Below are positions 7,985 to 14,799 of a stretch of 64,000 nt of DNA, piece after piece; the first letter of the stretch is position 1, and every line of letters begins with the position of its first letter. The stretch comes from Magnetococcales bacterium (GTDB taxonomy: Bacteria > Pseudomonadota > Magnetococcia > Magnetococcales > Magnetaquicoccaceae), in the NCBI GenBank assembly GCA_011089965.1, contig JAANAU010000003.1:1-64000 (forward strand). Reading direction: 5' to 3'. Position numbers and translations under genes: made by a program. Below the pieces are notes generated by a model that saw nothing but the letters and a program-made list of their open reading frames with translations, was not told where the DNA came from and searched no databases.

Positions 7985-9342
7985 ACCGCAAAAAGCCAAC
8001 CACCATCGTGACTCCCAAGGTGCGCTGCGCGGTCTACACCCGCAAATCCACCGACGAGGGTCTCGATCAGGAGTTCAACTCCCTGGATTCGCAACGGGAA
8101 GCCTGTCTCGCCTACATCACCAGCCAAAAGGCGGAAGGGTGGATGCCGGTCGCAGACCGTTACGACGATCCCGCCTATTCCGGCGGCACCCTCAATCGCC
8201 CCGCGTTGCAACGATTGATGGGTGACATCGACGCCGGGAAGGTGGACTGCGTGGTGACCTACAAACTGGATCGCTTTTCTCGCTCCCTGGCAGACTTCAC
8301 CCGGTTGATGGAGGTTTTCGAGAAGCGCAGCGTCACCTTTGTCAGTGTCACCCAGTCGTTCAACACCACCACCTCCATGGGTAGGCTGACGCTGAACATT
8401 CTTCTGAGCTTCGCCCAGTTCGAACGGGAGACCACGGCAGACCGGATACGTGACAAATACGCCGCTTCGCGCCAAAAGGGGATCTGGATGGGTGGCATTC
8501 CGCCCCTGGGGTACGATGCCCGCAACCGGGAACTGGTGGTGAATGCGGTGGAAGCCGATCAGGTGCGGCATATCTTCCGCCGCTTTGCCGAATGCGGCTC
8601 ACCCACCCAGGTGGTCAAGAATCTGCGGGCGTCCGGCATCAGCAACAAATCCTGGACCACTGCCGAGGGAATTTGTCGCAAGGGGCAACCCATTCACAAG
8701 GCTGCGCTTTATCGGATTCTCAAGAACCCGGTTTACATCGGCGAGGTGGTCTATCGGGAGGTTTCCTATCCAGGCAAGCACCAGCCCATCGTCGACAGGG
8801 AGCTTTGGGACCGGGTGCATGGCCTGATCGCGGAACACAACCGGCCCAACTCCACCCTCCCACGGGGACAGACGCCGTTCCCCCTGAAAGGGCTGGTGCG
8901 CTGCGGTCATTGCGACGTGGCCATGAAACCCACCCATTCCAGCAAAAATGGTCAGGTCCAATATCGTTACTACATCTGCATCAATGCCGCCCGCACCAGT
9001 CACGATCAGTGCGCCCTGCCCAGCGTGCCAGCGGCGGAACTGGAGCGATTGGTGCTGAACCGGGTGCGCGGTCTGCTCAAATCGCCGGAGGTGGTGGCTC
9101 GCGCCATCCACAAGGTGCGCAAGGCCGACCCGGAGATGGACGAACGGGAGATCGTCGGGTTGCTTTCCTGCCTGGATCCCATCTGGGAGGAACTCTTCCC
9201 CCTCGAGCAGAACCGGCTGCTCAAGCTGCTGGTGGACAAGCTGGTGGTCAGCGCAGGAGGTATCGATTTGCGCCTGCGGGTGGCGGGCCTGGGCGCCCTG
9301 GTGGACGAACTTACTTCAACGCAAGAAAGGAACATGGCATGA
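7981..9342 (+). CDS. large serine recombinase (resolvase/invertase family)
   Basis: 453 residues. The N-terminal catalytic domain has the nucleophile Ser23 in VYTRKS, then SLDSQREACLAYI, YKLDRFSRSLADF and LSFAQFERETTADRIRDK. A recombinase domain follows (PPLGYDARNRELVV to LYRILKNPVYIGEV), then a zinc ribbon (VRCGHCDVAMKP with two later Cys) and a coiled coil near the C-terminus. Such enzymes integrate and excise elements between short att sites without a tyrosine intermediate. It probably mobilises the left 9.8 kb of this window. All motifs are intact. Confidence 0.95.
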   Translation: MNRKKPTTIVTPKVRCAVYTRKSTDEGLDQEFNSLDSQREACLAYITSQKAEGWMPVADRYDDPAYSGGTLNRPALQRLMGDIDAGKVDCVVTYKLDRFSRSLADFTRLMEVFEKRSVTFVSVTQSFNTTTSMGRLTLNILLSFAQFERETTADRIRDKYAASRQKGIWMGGIPPLGYDARNRELVVNAVEADQVRHIFRRFAECGSPTQVVKNLRASGISNKSWTTAEGICRKGQPIHKAALYRILKNPVYIGEVVYREVSYPGKHQPIVDRELWDRVHGLIAEHNRPNSTLPRGQTPFPLKGLVRCGHCDVAMKPTHSSKNGQVQYRYYICINAARTSHDQCALPSVPAAELERLVLNRVRGLLKSPEVVARAIHKVRKADPEMDEREIVGLLSCLDPIWEELFPLEQNRLLKLLVDKLVVSAGGIDLRLRVAGLGALVDELTSTQERNMA

Positions 9343-9758
9343 ACGCTCATCTCTCCGAAGACGGAACGATTCTCCACATTCACATCCCCATGCAACTGCG
9401 GCGGCGCGGGGGGCGCAAGGTGATCCTTACCCCGGACGGACGCACCGTTGAACCTTCTGTCGCTCCGGCTCCCGTCATGCCAGATGATCCGGTGGTGCGT
9501 GCCCTGGTCAAGGCGCGGCGCTGGCAGACCATGCTGGAGTCCGGCGATTTTGCCACCATCAAGGAGTTGGCGGAAAAAGAGGGTGTGGAAAAATCCTACC
9601 TCGCCCGCATCCTGCGGCTCAACGTGCTGGCTCCCTCCATCGTGGAGACCATCCTGCGCGGGGATTATCCGGACAGCCTCAGTCTGGAAAAGCTGCGGGC
9701 GGGAATTCCCGTGGAGTGGGAGGAGCAACAGGAGCTGTTCGGCGTCCGGGCGGCGTGA
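9339..9758 (+). CDS. conserved protein following the serine recombinase, 139 aa
   Basis: The ATG at 9339 overlaps the recombinase TGA (ATGA), so the pair is coupled; a longer in-frame opening inside the recombinase is a shadow. The N-terminal part is a short beta hairpin (GTILHIHIPMQLRRRGGRKV). The C-terminal half, SGDFATIKELAEKEGVEKSY followed by LARILRLNVLAPSIVETIL, is a helix-turn-helix of the ParB/KorB-like type. Proteins of this kind often follow large serine recombinases and may help set recombination direction. That role is inferred. Confidence 0.75.
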   Translation: MNAHLSEDGTILHIHIPMQLRRRGGRKVILTPDGRTVEPSVAPAPVMPDDPVVRALVKARRWQTMLESGDFATIKELAEKEGVEKSYLARILRLNVLAPSIVETILRGDYPDSLSLEKLRAGIPVEWEEQQELFGVRAA

Positions 9759-9943
9759 GAACGATCGGACTTCATTTCAAAAAAGAGCGTTTCAGCATCT
9801 TGCAGGCAAGCCGGAGGATTAATCTATCTCCGCGATTCATGCGGTGATTGCGGCATGCATTTACCGCAAGAGCAAGATATCGCATCGGCAAGGCAGAAGA
9901 TAATGGGGCCTGGCGGAGGAAAGCCAAACGGCCTGAGAGATAA
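9759..9943. other. probable right boundary of the mobile element
   Basis: No gene is seen. An imperfect palindrome with arms TGCGGT (9840-9845) and ACCGCA (9863-9868) lies here, just past the recombinase module and before the core gene yaiI. It could be an attachment-site or binding-site remnant, but no matching copy is visible in this window. Confidence 0.25.
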
Positions 9944-10393
9944 TCATCGTCCTCGCTTGAGGGTCTGAATCACCTCCTCCAGAGCCTGCAGGAATCGCGA
10001 TCGGTCCTTGTTGCCGAAGGGCGGACCTCCACCCCGGATCTCTCCAGCATCGCGTAAATGGGCGTTGAGGTCGCGCATGGCCAGGGCCATGCCGATGCCG
10101 TCGTCATCGAATGGCTTGCCCGTGGGACCGATGACCCGCGCTCCCTTGGTCAGGCAGCGGGCGGCCAGGGGAATGTCCGCCGTGATGGCGATATCTCCCC
10201 GTTCGATGCGCTCTACGATCCAGTCATCGGCCTTGTCCAGACCGCCTGTGACCACCTGGAGCTTCAGCAGCGGGTGGGCGGGCAGGCTCATCCATTGGTT
10301 GCTGACCATGTGAACGACAAGAGCATGACGTTCGGCGACCCGCATCACCTCGGACTTCACAGGACAAGCGTCGGCATCCACGTAGATCATCAT
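9944..10393 (-). CDS. yaiI: YaiI/YqxD family protein (UPF0178, DUF188)
   Basis: 149 residues of normal length. The family pattern is complete: IYVDADACPVK at the N-terminus, ADDWIVERIERGDIAITADIPLAARCL in two steps, GARVIGPTGKPFDDDGIG and RDLNAHLRDAGE, ending NKDRSRFLQALEEVI. The acidic residues fit a PIN-like nuclease fold, but the biochemical role is unproven. Either of two adjacent ATGs (10393, 10390) may serve as start. The gene lies just outside the mobile element and looks chromosomal. Confidence 0.92.
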   Translation of the reverse strand: MMIYVDADACPVKSEVMRVAERHALVVHMVSNQWMSLPAHPLLKLQVVTGGLDKADDWIVERIERGDIAITADIPLAARCLTKGARVIGPTGKPFDDDGIGMALAMRDLNAHLRDAGEIRGGGPPFGNKDRSRFLQALEEVIQTLKRGR

Positions 10394-10750
10394 GCCGACC
10401 TTTTAACGTTTGAAGCAGTGAGCATCCCAACGCCCCCGTATCCAGAGCAAATCCTCAATTTTCCTTCACCAAGGACGGTGCTTTCAGAAGTATCCATCTC
10501 GATCATGGTCGCCTTTTCGACCTCAGATTCCTTCGATCCAAAAGCGGTGCGAAGGGAGGTCAAAATAGCTCTGAGGTCGGGGTTGGTGCAACCTATTGAT
10601 TTCATGGGCGAGGTCGGGGTCAAAGGGGCGTGAGGTCGGATGGGCCGAAGTCCTCGGCCAGTGAGAAAGAGAGAGGGGTTGGGGCAGGTTTTGGCCTGAG
10701 TGGGCATAAGGCCGACCTCGTGGCGGACGCGTCACATTGTGACCGTCTCC

Positions 10751-10783
10751 GTAACCATTGAATTTATTGGGACTTTATACGCA
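10751..10783 (+). repeat. 33-bp imperfect direct repeat, left copy
   Basis: Core TAACCATTGAATTTATTGGG. A second copy, TAACCTTTGAATTCATTGGG, lies at 11761-11793 in the same orientation, about 1 kb away and about 50 bp from tRNA-Ser. They may be att-type direct repeats of a lost element. Confidence 0.45.
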
Positions 10784-10815
10784 AAAAAGGCCACCCTTGC
10801 AGGTAGCCCTTTTCA
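10784..10815 (-). terminator. possible terminator after a tRNA remnant
   Basis: On the minus strand CCCTTTT-side and AAAAGG-side arms flank a short loop, ending in a T run, about 25 bases downstream of the tRNA 3'-end fragment. The pairing is imperfect in the middle of the stem. It fits a former tRNA terminator. Confidence 0.3.
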
Positions 10816-10839
10816 GATAACTTCTTGATATTCTTAAAT

Positions 10840-10873
10840 TGGTGGCTCGGAATAGGATCGAACTTCCGACTTT
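10840..10873 (-). pseudogene. tRNA 3'-end fragment (T-arm, acceptor strand, CCA)
   Basis: Read on the minus strand it gives AAGTTCGATCC, a canonical T-loop, then TATTCCGAGCCACCA, which ends in a possible acceptor strand with CCA. No D-arm, anticodon arm or 5' acceptor strand exists upstream (the DNA becomes AT-rich). The T stem is also imperfect. It is not a functional tRNA. It is probably the half-site left by an element that integrated into a tRNA 3' end. Confidence 0.55.
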
Positions 10874-11098
10874 TTCCTTATTTATCAAATACTTATCTTA
10901 AAATTTTTCAAAAAAATTCTCAAAATTATATCTTTATTCGTTCAATCTCTATTATGGTTTATTTACTTTAAAAAAACAGCTAGATGCTACCTAAAATACA
11001 TAAAAATTTTGCTTATAGTGGTTGTAATAGGGTGCGTGAGCCACCTACTCCCTCCGCCAAACGTCACGCCAGTTCGTTTTCGGTCTTTTAAGTCGCTT

Positions 11099-11202
11099 GC
11101 AACCGAGAGGAGATCGAACTGCCGACCTCAGGGCCTTGGAGGTGCTATCGGCAACCGAATGGATGTCGAACTGCCGACCTCAGGGCTTTGGAGTCCCTGT
11201 GG
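11099..11202 (-). repeat. two tandem 52-bp tRNA-like units
   Basis: The units 11099-11150 and 11151-11202 share most bases, including a 21-base identical core beginning TCGAACTGCCGACCTCAGGG. Read on the minus strand each gives an anticodon-loop-like part (CTCCAAAGCCCT in the second unit, as in tRNA-Trp), then GAGGTCGGCAGTTCGA, a T-arm. Neither folds into a full tRNA. They are probably duplicated tRNA fragments. Confidence 0.5.
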
Positions 11203-11211
11203 CCGAACCAT

Positions 11212-11280
11212 GCAGCAGGGAGCCGGGCCAGCAGAGTCATCTCGGCCAGGGCATGGCAGCCGCAGCAGGGAGCCGGGCCA
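11212..11280 (+). repeat. 19-bp direct repeat, 50-bp spacing
   Basis: GCAGCAGGGAGCCGGGCCA occurs at 11212-11230 and again at 11262-11280 without mismatch. The spacing is close to the 52-bp unit just before it. No coding role is seen. Confidence 0.6.
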
Positions 11281-11760
11281 CCCTCTGGACGCCAAACAGT
11301 CCGCGCCCGTCGCGCCGTGTCGGCTTTTCCCGGCTGACGGCAAGGGCAGTGGTGGCTCTCCAAGTGTCGCGCAACAGGGCGGCACACAGGCCATCGCCGA
11401 ACACCGAAACACCTTGTTCATTCCGACTCAACGAGAACGAGTGGCCAACAGTGTCATTTTACCATTCTGAACCGGTTCAAGACAGGGATGACATGCCGCA
11501 ACCAATGAAAATCCAACGTCTTTCTGCTTCGCTAAACTTACTCTACCCACCGAGAAAAGTTCGCCAAAACCCATTGCCCGCCATTCGCCGTCCAAACTCG
11601 CCCTAAAAAAAGTTGAACAAAATCGCGGGTGGGGTTGAACCACACTCACCCCCGGTGCGTGGGGTTGAAATGGAGAAGAGAGGCCAAAAAGGAGAGTCCT
11701 GGAGCCAGAAAAGGCAATGGGAGGGCAAGAACGGGTGCGGTGAGTTCTCCGTCGTTGTTC

Positions 11761-11793
11761 GCTAACCTTTGAATTCATTGGGATATTTTGGCA
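11761..11793 (+). repeat. 33-bp imperfect direct repeat, right copy
   Basis: Partner of 10751-10783. It ends about 50 bp before the 3' end of tRNA-Ser. Possible relic attachment site. Confidence 0.45.
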
Positions 11794-11840
11794 GGGTGTG
11801 CCGGAGATTCGATAACTAAAGAATGCGCGCAAAAACTAAA

Positions 11841-11932
11841 TGGCGGAGGAGCAGGGATTCGAACCCTGGGTGGAGTCGCCCCCACAACGATTTTCGAGAC
11901 CGTCCCATTCGACCGCTCTGGAACTCCTCCGC
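11841..11932 (-). tRNA. tRNA-Ser (anticodon CGA)
   Basis: Read on the minus strand, 92 nt from GCGGAGGAGTTCC to GCTCCTCCGCCA. The acceptor stem GCGGAGG pairs with CCTCCGC, the anticodon arm is ACGGT-CTCGAAA-ATCGT (loop CT-CGA-AA), a long class II variable arm follows, and the T-arm is CAGGGTTCGAATCCCTG. CCA is encoded. The CGA anticodon reads UCG serine codons. The gene stands alone, upstream of the repeat-rich tRNA-fragment region. Confidence 0.95.
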
Positions 11933-12017
11933 ACTCAAGAGTCCAAGATCATAATCAATTGGGTGAGGATTGGCAACCTTCTTGTTGACCTGGAGTCAGA
12001 AAAAGCCTGTTCCATCC

Positions 12018-13382
12018 TCATGAGGTTGGGCGTTGACGGTGGCGGATGGCTTGGTAACAGAGGATCAGAAACAGGATGCCGCCAAGTACGGCGATGAATC
12101 CGCCGACACCGGTCAACCCCATGGCCAGTTTCTTGGGCAGTGTTTCCAGACCTTGGGCTTCTCCTGCGGTTTTGCGTTGGATCCCCAACATGCCGGACCA
12201 GGCCAATCCAAATACATGCAGCAACGATCCCCCGCCATAGAGCCACAGTTGAGGTGCTGCCCAGCGAATGTGGGGCAGGGGCATGCCGAATGCAGGCAGC
12301 AGGTGATACGTCAGTCCCATATAGGCCACAGTCACCGAGACGATGGAGCCGTGATAATGGGAGGGGATGGTGACATTGATCCCCTGGATCAGAAAACCGA
12401 TGACCCCGCCCACGCCAAACAGTACCAGTGAGAGGATCAATGCGACCCGCAACGGCTCTACAGAGCTTGTGGAGTGGCTGTTTTTCCAGGCCACGAAGGC
12501 TGCCAGACCGGCAGGCAGGGCGGCAACGCCACCGCCGTATTTCATCAGATCGGCAAATCCGGACTGAAAGCCGGGATCTCCGGGTGCAAAAGCGGCATGG
12601 AGTACCGGGGCCACGGCCACTGGGGCAGCACCGAGTAAAAACAGGATCGCAGCCACGCGCGGGGTCAGAGGGATGGTTCCTCCGGATGCGTGCGCAAGCC
12701 ACAACCAGGCCACGATCACCAACTGGGTATGGGTGAATTGCAAAACATGGCCCCCGCCCCAGAACAGGGCCTCATAATAGAGCACCCCTTCCAAACCCTT
12801 GGGCAGTACGAGATAGCTCCAGACCCAGAAGAGAATGGACAGAACCAGAATTCCCACGCCTGTGCGCAAGCCGAATCGCAAGGCACCAGCACCGTTCGAC
12901 CACCCTTCCGAAGGTTCCGTCATCCACAAAGCATACAGGCCCATGACCCCGACACCGGCCAGAAAGAGCGCCAGTCCGAGAAAAAAGGCACCGTTTTCCA
13001 ATACCGGGACGTAGTTGTTCATATAGGGTGCGTCCACACCCAGAAAGGGCGAGAAGGTGATCAGGAGCGCACCGGTCGTTGCCACGCCGAGTGCAATCAG
13101 TCCAACCTTGTCGCTGCCGGAACGGAGATTGAAACAGGCCAGGAATCCCGCAAACGACAAAAACCACACCAGTACCGACAGATCCACATGGATCACCAGG
13201 GCGGTTTTGAAGGATCCGGTCCAAGGGATCAGGTCATGGATCACCGGCATGCGGGCAATCAGAATCAGGATGACCACCAAGCCAGCGCCGATCAGCGAAT
13301 AGAGTGCCAAGTAGAGCCAGCCAATCGCCAGTCTGCGAGCAGAACTGGCAGGAATCGGGAGGGAATAATTTTGGTCCATCAT
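12018..13382 (-). CDS. divergent heme-copper-oxidase subunit I-like membrane protein
   Basis: 454 residues with about 12 hydrophobic helices. I start at ATG 13382 (MMDQNYSLPI), with AAGGA about 10 bases upstream; the frame opens to 13487. Histidines match part of the oxidase subunit I scheme: H65 in a second-helix position (VIHVDLSVLVW), H212 and H218 (GGGHVLQFTH), single H262 (PVLHAAF), and H342/H344 (PSHYHG). The adjacent His-His CuB pair of true oxidases is not seen, so a classical binuclear centre is doubtful. It could be a heme b membrane protein or a divergent NO-reductase relative. The response regulator-phosphatase gene ends 49 bases upstream on the same strand. Confidence 0.75.
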   Translation of the reverse strand: MMDQNYSLPIPASSARRLAIGWLYLALYSLIGAGLVVILILIARMPVIHDLIPWTGSFKTALVIHVDLSVLVWFLSFAGFLACFNLRSGSDKVGLIALGVATTGALLITFSPFLGVDAPYMNNYVPVLENGAFFLGLALFLAGVGVMGLYALWMTEPSEGWSNGAGALRFGLRTGVGILVLSILFWVWSYLVLPKGLEGVLYYEALFWGGGHVLQFTHTQLVIVAWLWLAHASGGTIPLTPRVAAILFLLGAAPVAVAPVLHAAFAPGDPGFQSGFADLMKYGGGVAALPAGLAAFVAWKNSHSTSSVEPLRVALILSLVLFGVGGVIGFLIQGINVTIPSHYHGSIVSVTVAYMGLTYHLLPAFGMPLPHIRWAAPQLWLYGGGSLLHVFGLAWSGMLGIQRKTAGEAQGLETLPKKLAMGLTGVGGFIAVLGGILFLILCYQAIRHRQRPTS

Positions 13383-13431
13383 GGGTGTTGAGATCCTTGC
13401 GTCGATCAAAAAAAAGAATTGAGTGCAGCGT

Positions 13432-14568
13432 TCATGCCACGATTTCTGCCAGCGTGATATCGTCTTCGTGGACTGTGGCCCCGACATATTGATTCAAGGT
13501 TTCGAGGAGTGTTTCCAGGGGGAGTTGGTGGGTGAGCAGACGACACAACTCCTCTTCCAGTCGTTCTTTTCCGAACATCTGACCATCCGGATTGACGGCT
13601 TCAATGATTCCATCCGAGCACAGATAGAGTCGATCTTCCGGTTGCAGGGTCAATTCGTGACACACGGGTCTTTCTGACCAGGAGAGGATCCCCAACGGCA
13701 CCATGAGTGAGGGATATCTCTGTTGGATGGTTTTGTGATGGACGTGCAAAGTATCGGGCATGCCGCCGTTGTAGATTTTGGCCTGGGTGCGATCCGGGGT
13801 CAGTTCGACCAGCTGCACTGCAAAGAAGATGCCGGTGGGCAGACGCAGGCAGAGTTGCTGGTTGAGTGCGGTCAGAAGTTGTCCACCGCTGGCACCTGAT
13901 GCCACCAGTTCATGAAACAGATGGCCCACCAGGGGGCCGCCAATGGCTGCGGATAGGCCATGTCCGGTGAAGTCTCCCATCATGACCATCTGGCGTCCAT
14001 CCGGGGTAAAGGCAGCCAGCAGCATGTCACCAGCCGTGGTTTCCACCGGTGCCACCAGATAGCGCAGATATTTTTCGTCCATTTGATCCGCGTGCCGCAT
14101 TTTGACAATCATCTCTTCGATGAGTCTGCGCTCTTCGAGCAGAATCCGGTTGCGATCATTCAGATCCCGGTGGGCCTGGCGCAGTGCCAGATGGGTGGAG
14201 ACGCGCGCCTGGATGATCGGGATGCTGTAGGGTTTGATGATGTAGTCCACAGCTCCGGCGGCCAGACCCAGTACCTCATCTTCCACGTCGGATTTGGCGG
14301 TGACAAAGATCACCGGGATATCCCGAGTGGCGGGATCGGCTTTGAGTTGACGACACACCTCGTATCCGTCCATGCCGGGCATCATGATATCCAAAAGAAT
14401 CAGGTCCGGATTGGGTTGGACATTCGCGGCGCGCAGGGCGATTTTGCCATTGGTGGCGGGTCGCACCTGATAATCTGCGATCAAGGCCCCTTTGAGTACA
14501 TCGATGTTTTCCGGTATGTCATCCACTACCAGGATAATCGGTTTATTGGAACGTTTCTGGGATCTCAT
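13432..14568 (-). CDS. response regulator with PP2C-type (RsbU/SpoIIE) phosphatase
   Basis: 378 residues from the ATG at 14568 (CGGAG upstream). Residues 10-130 are a receiver domain: ILVVDDIPENIDVL, phosphoacceptor Asp in LILLDIMMPGMDG, IFVTAKSD, and Lys in DYIIKPYS. A coiled-coil linker (LNDRNRILLEERRLIEEMIV) follows, then a SpoIIE/PP2C Ser/Thr phosphatase domain with GDMLLAAFTPDG, VMMGDFTGHGLSAA and LCSDGIIEAVNPDG. Such proteins dephosphorylate anti-sigma antagonists or similar targets upon phosphorylation by a histidine kinase. No kinase or STAS/anti-sigma partner is adjacent. The downstream neighbour is the oxidase-like membrane protein. Confidence 0.93.
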   Translation of the reverse strand: MRSQKRSNKPIILVVDDIPENIDVLKGALIADYQVRPATNGKIALRAANVQPNPDLILLDIMMPGMDGYEVCRQLKADPATRDIPVIFVTAKSDVEDEVLGLAAGAVDYIIKPYSIPIIQARVSTHLALRQAHRDLNDRNRILLEERRLIEEMIVKMRHADQMDEKYLRYLVAPVETTAGDMLLAAFTPDGRQMVMMGDFTGHGLSAAIGGPLVGHLFHELVASGASGGQLLTALNQQLCLRLPTGIFFAVQLVELTPDRTQAKIYNGGMPDTLHVHHKTIQQRYPSLMVPLGILSWSERPVCHELTLQPEDRLYLCSDGIIEAVNPDGQMFGKERLEEELCRLLTHQLPLETLLETLNQYVGATVHEDDITLAEIVA

Positions 14569-14799
14569 ACGGCTCCGGGGGCTGTGAAAGGTTTCCAGGC
14601 AGGTCAATATATAACACAAGATGGTGCCTGGAAACCAGACTCCCGGATCAATACCGTAAAAATGGAACCGGGCAGCTTATTGGACAGGGTGTGACAGAGT
14701 TCAAAGCGTGTGACCTTTTCACGTTGGTGCGTGGTGAGAGCAGACAGTGCATAAATGCCGGGAAGCTTGGTTGTTCCGGTTCCGGTGATTGTTGAAAAT

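Larger units (their letters stand above)
10394..11840. other. 1.4-kb region without a convincing gene; tRNA remnants and repeats
   Basis: Open frames here are short, overlapping and on both strands, with poor codon structure, so I call none. The stretch contains an AT-rich core (about 10870-11020), three tRNA-like T-arm fragments, a 52-bp tandem repeat, a 19-bp direct repeat and a pair of 33-bp imperfect direct repeats, listed separately. It lies beside an intact tRNA gene and reads as the debris of repeated integration and excision. Confidence 0.6.

Noticed and set aside
10840-10873. Functional tRNA gene
   Set aside because: Only the T-arm and acceptor 3' strand exist, and the T stem has a mismatch.
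11099-11280. CRISPR array
   Set aside because: Only two units per repeat type, no spacer regularity and no cas genes; the units are tRNA-like.
11009-11606. Overlapping plus-strand frames of 153 and 169 aa
   Set aside because: They run through the tRNA fragments and tandem repeats and have no recognisable protein features.
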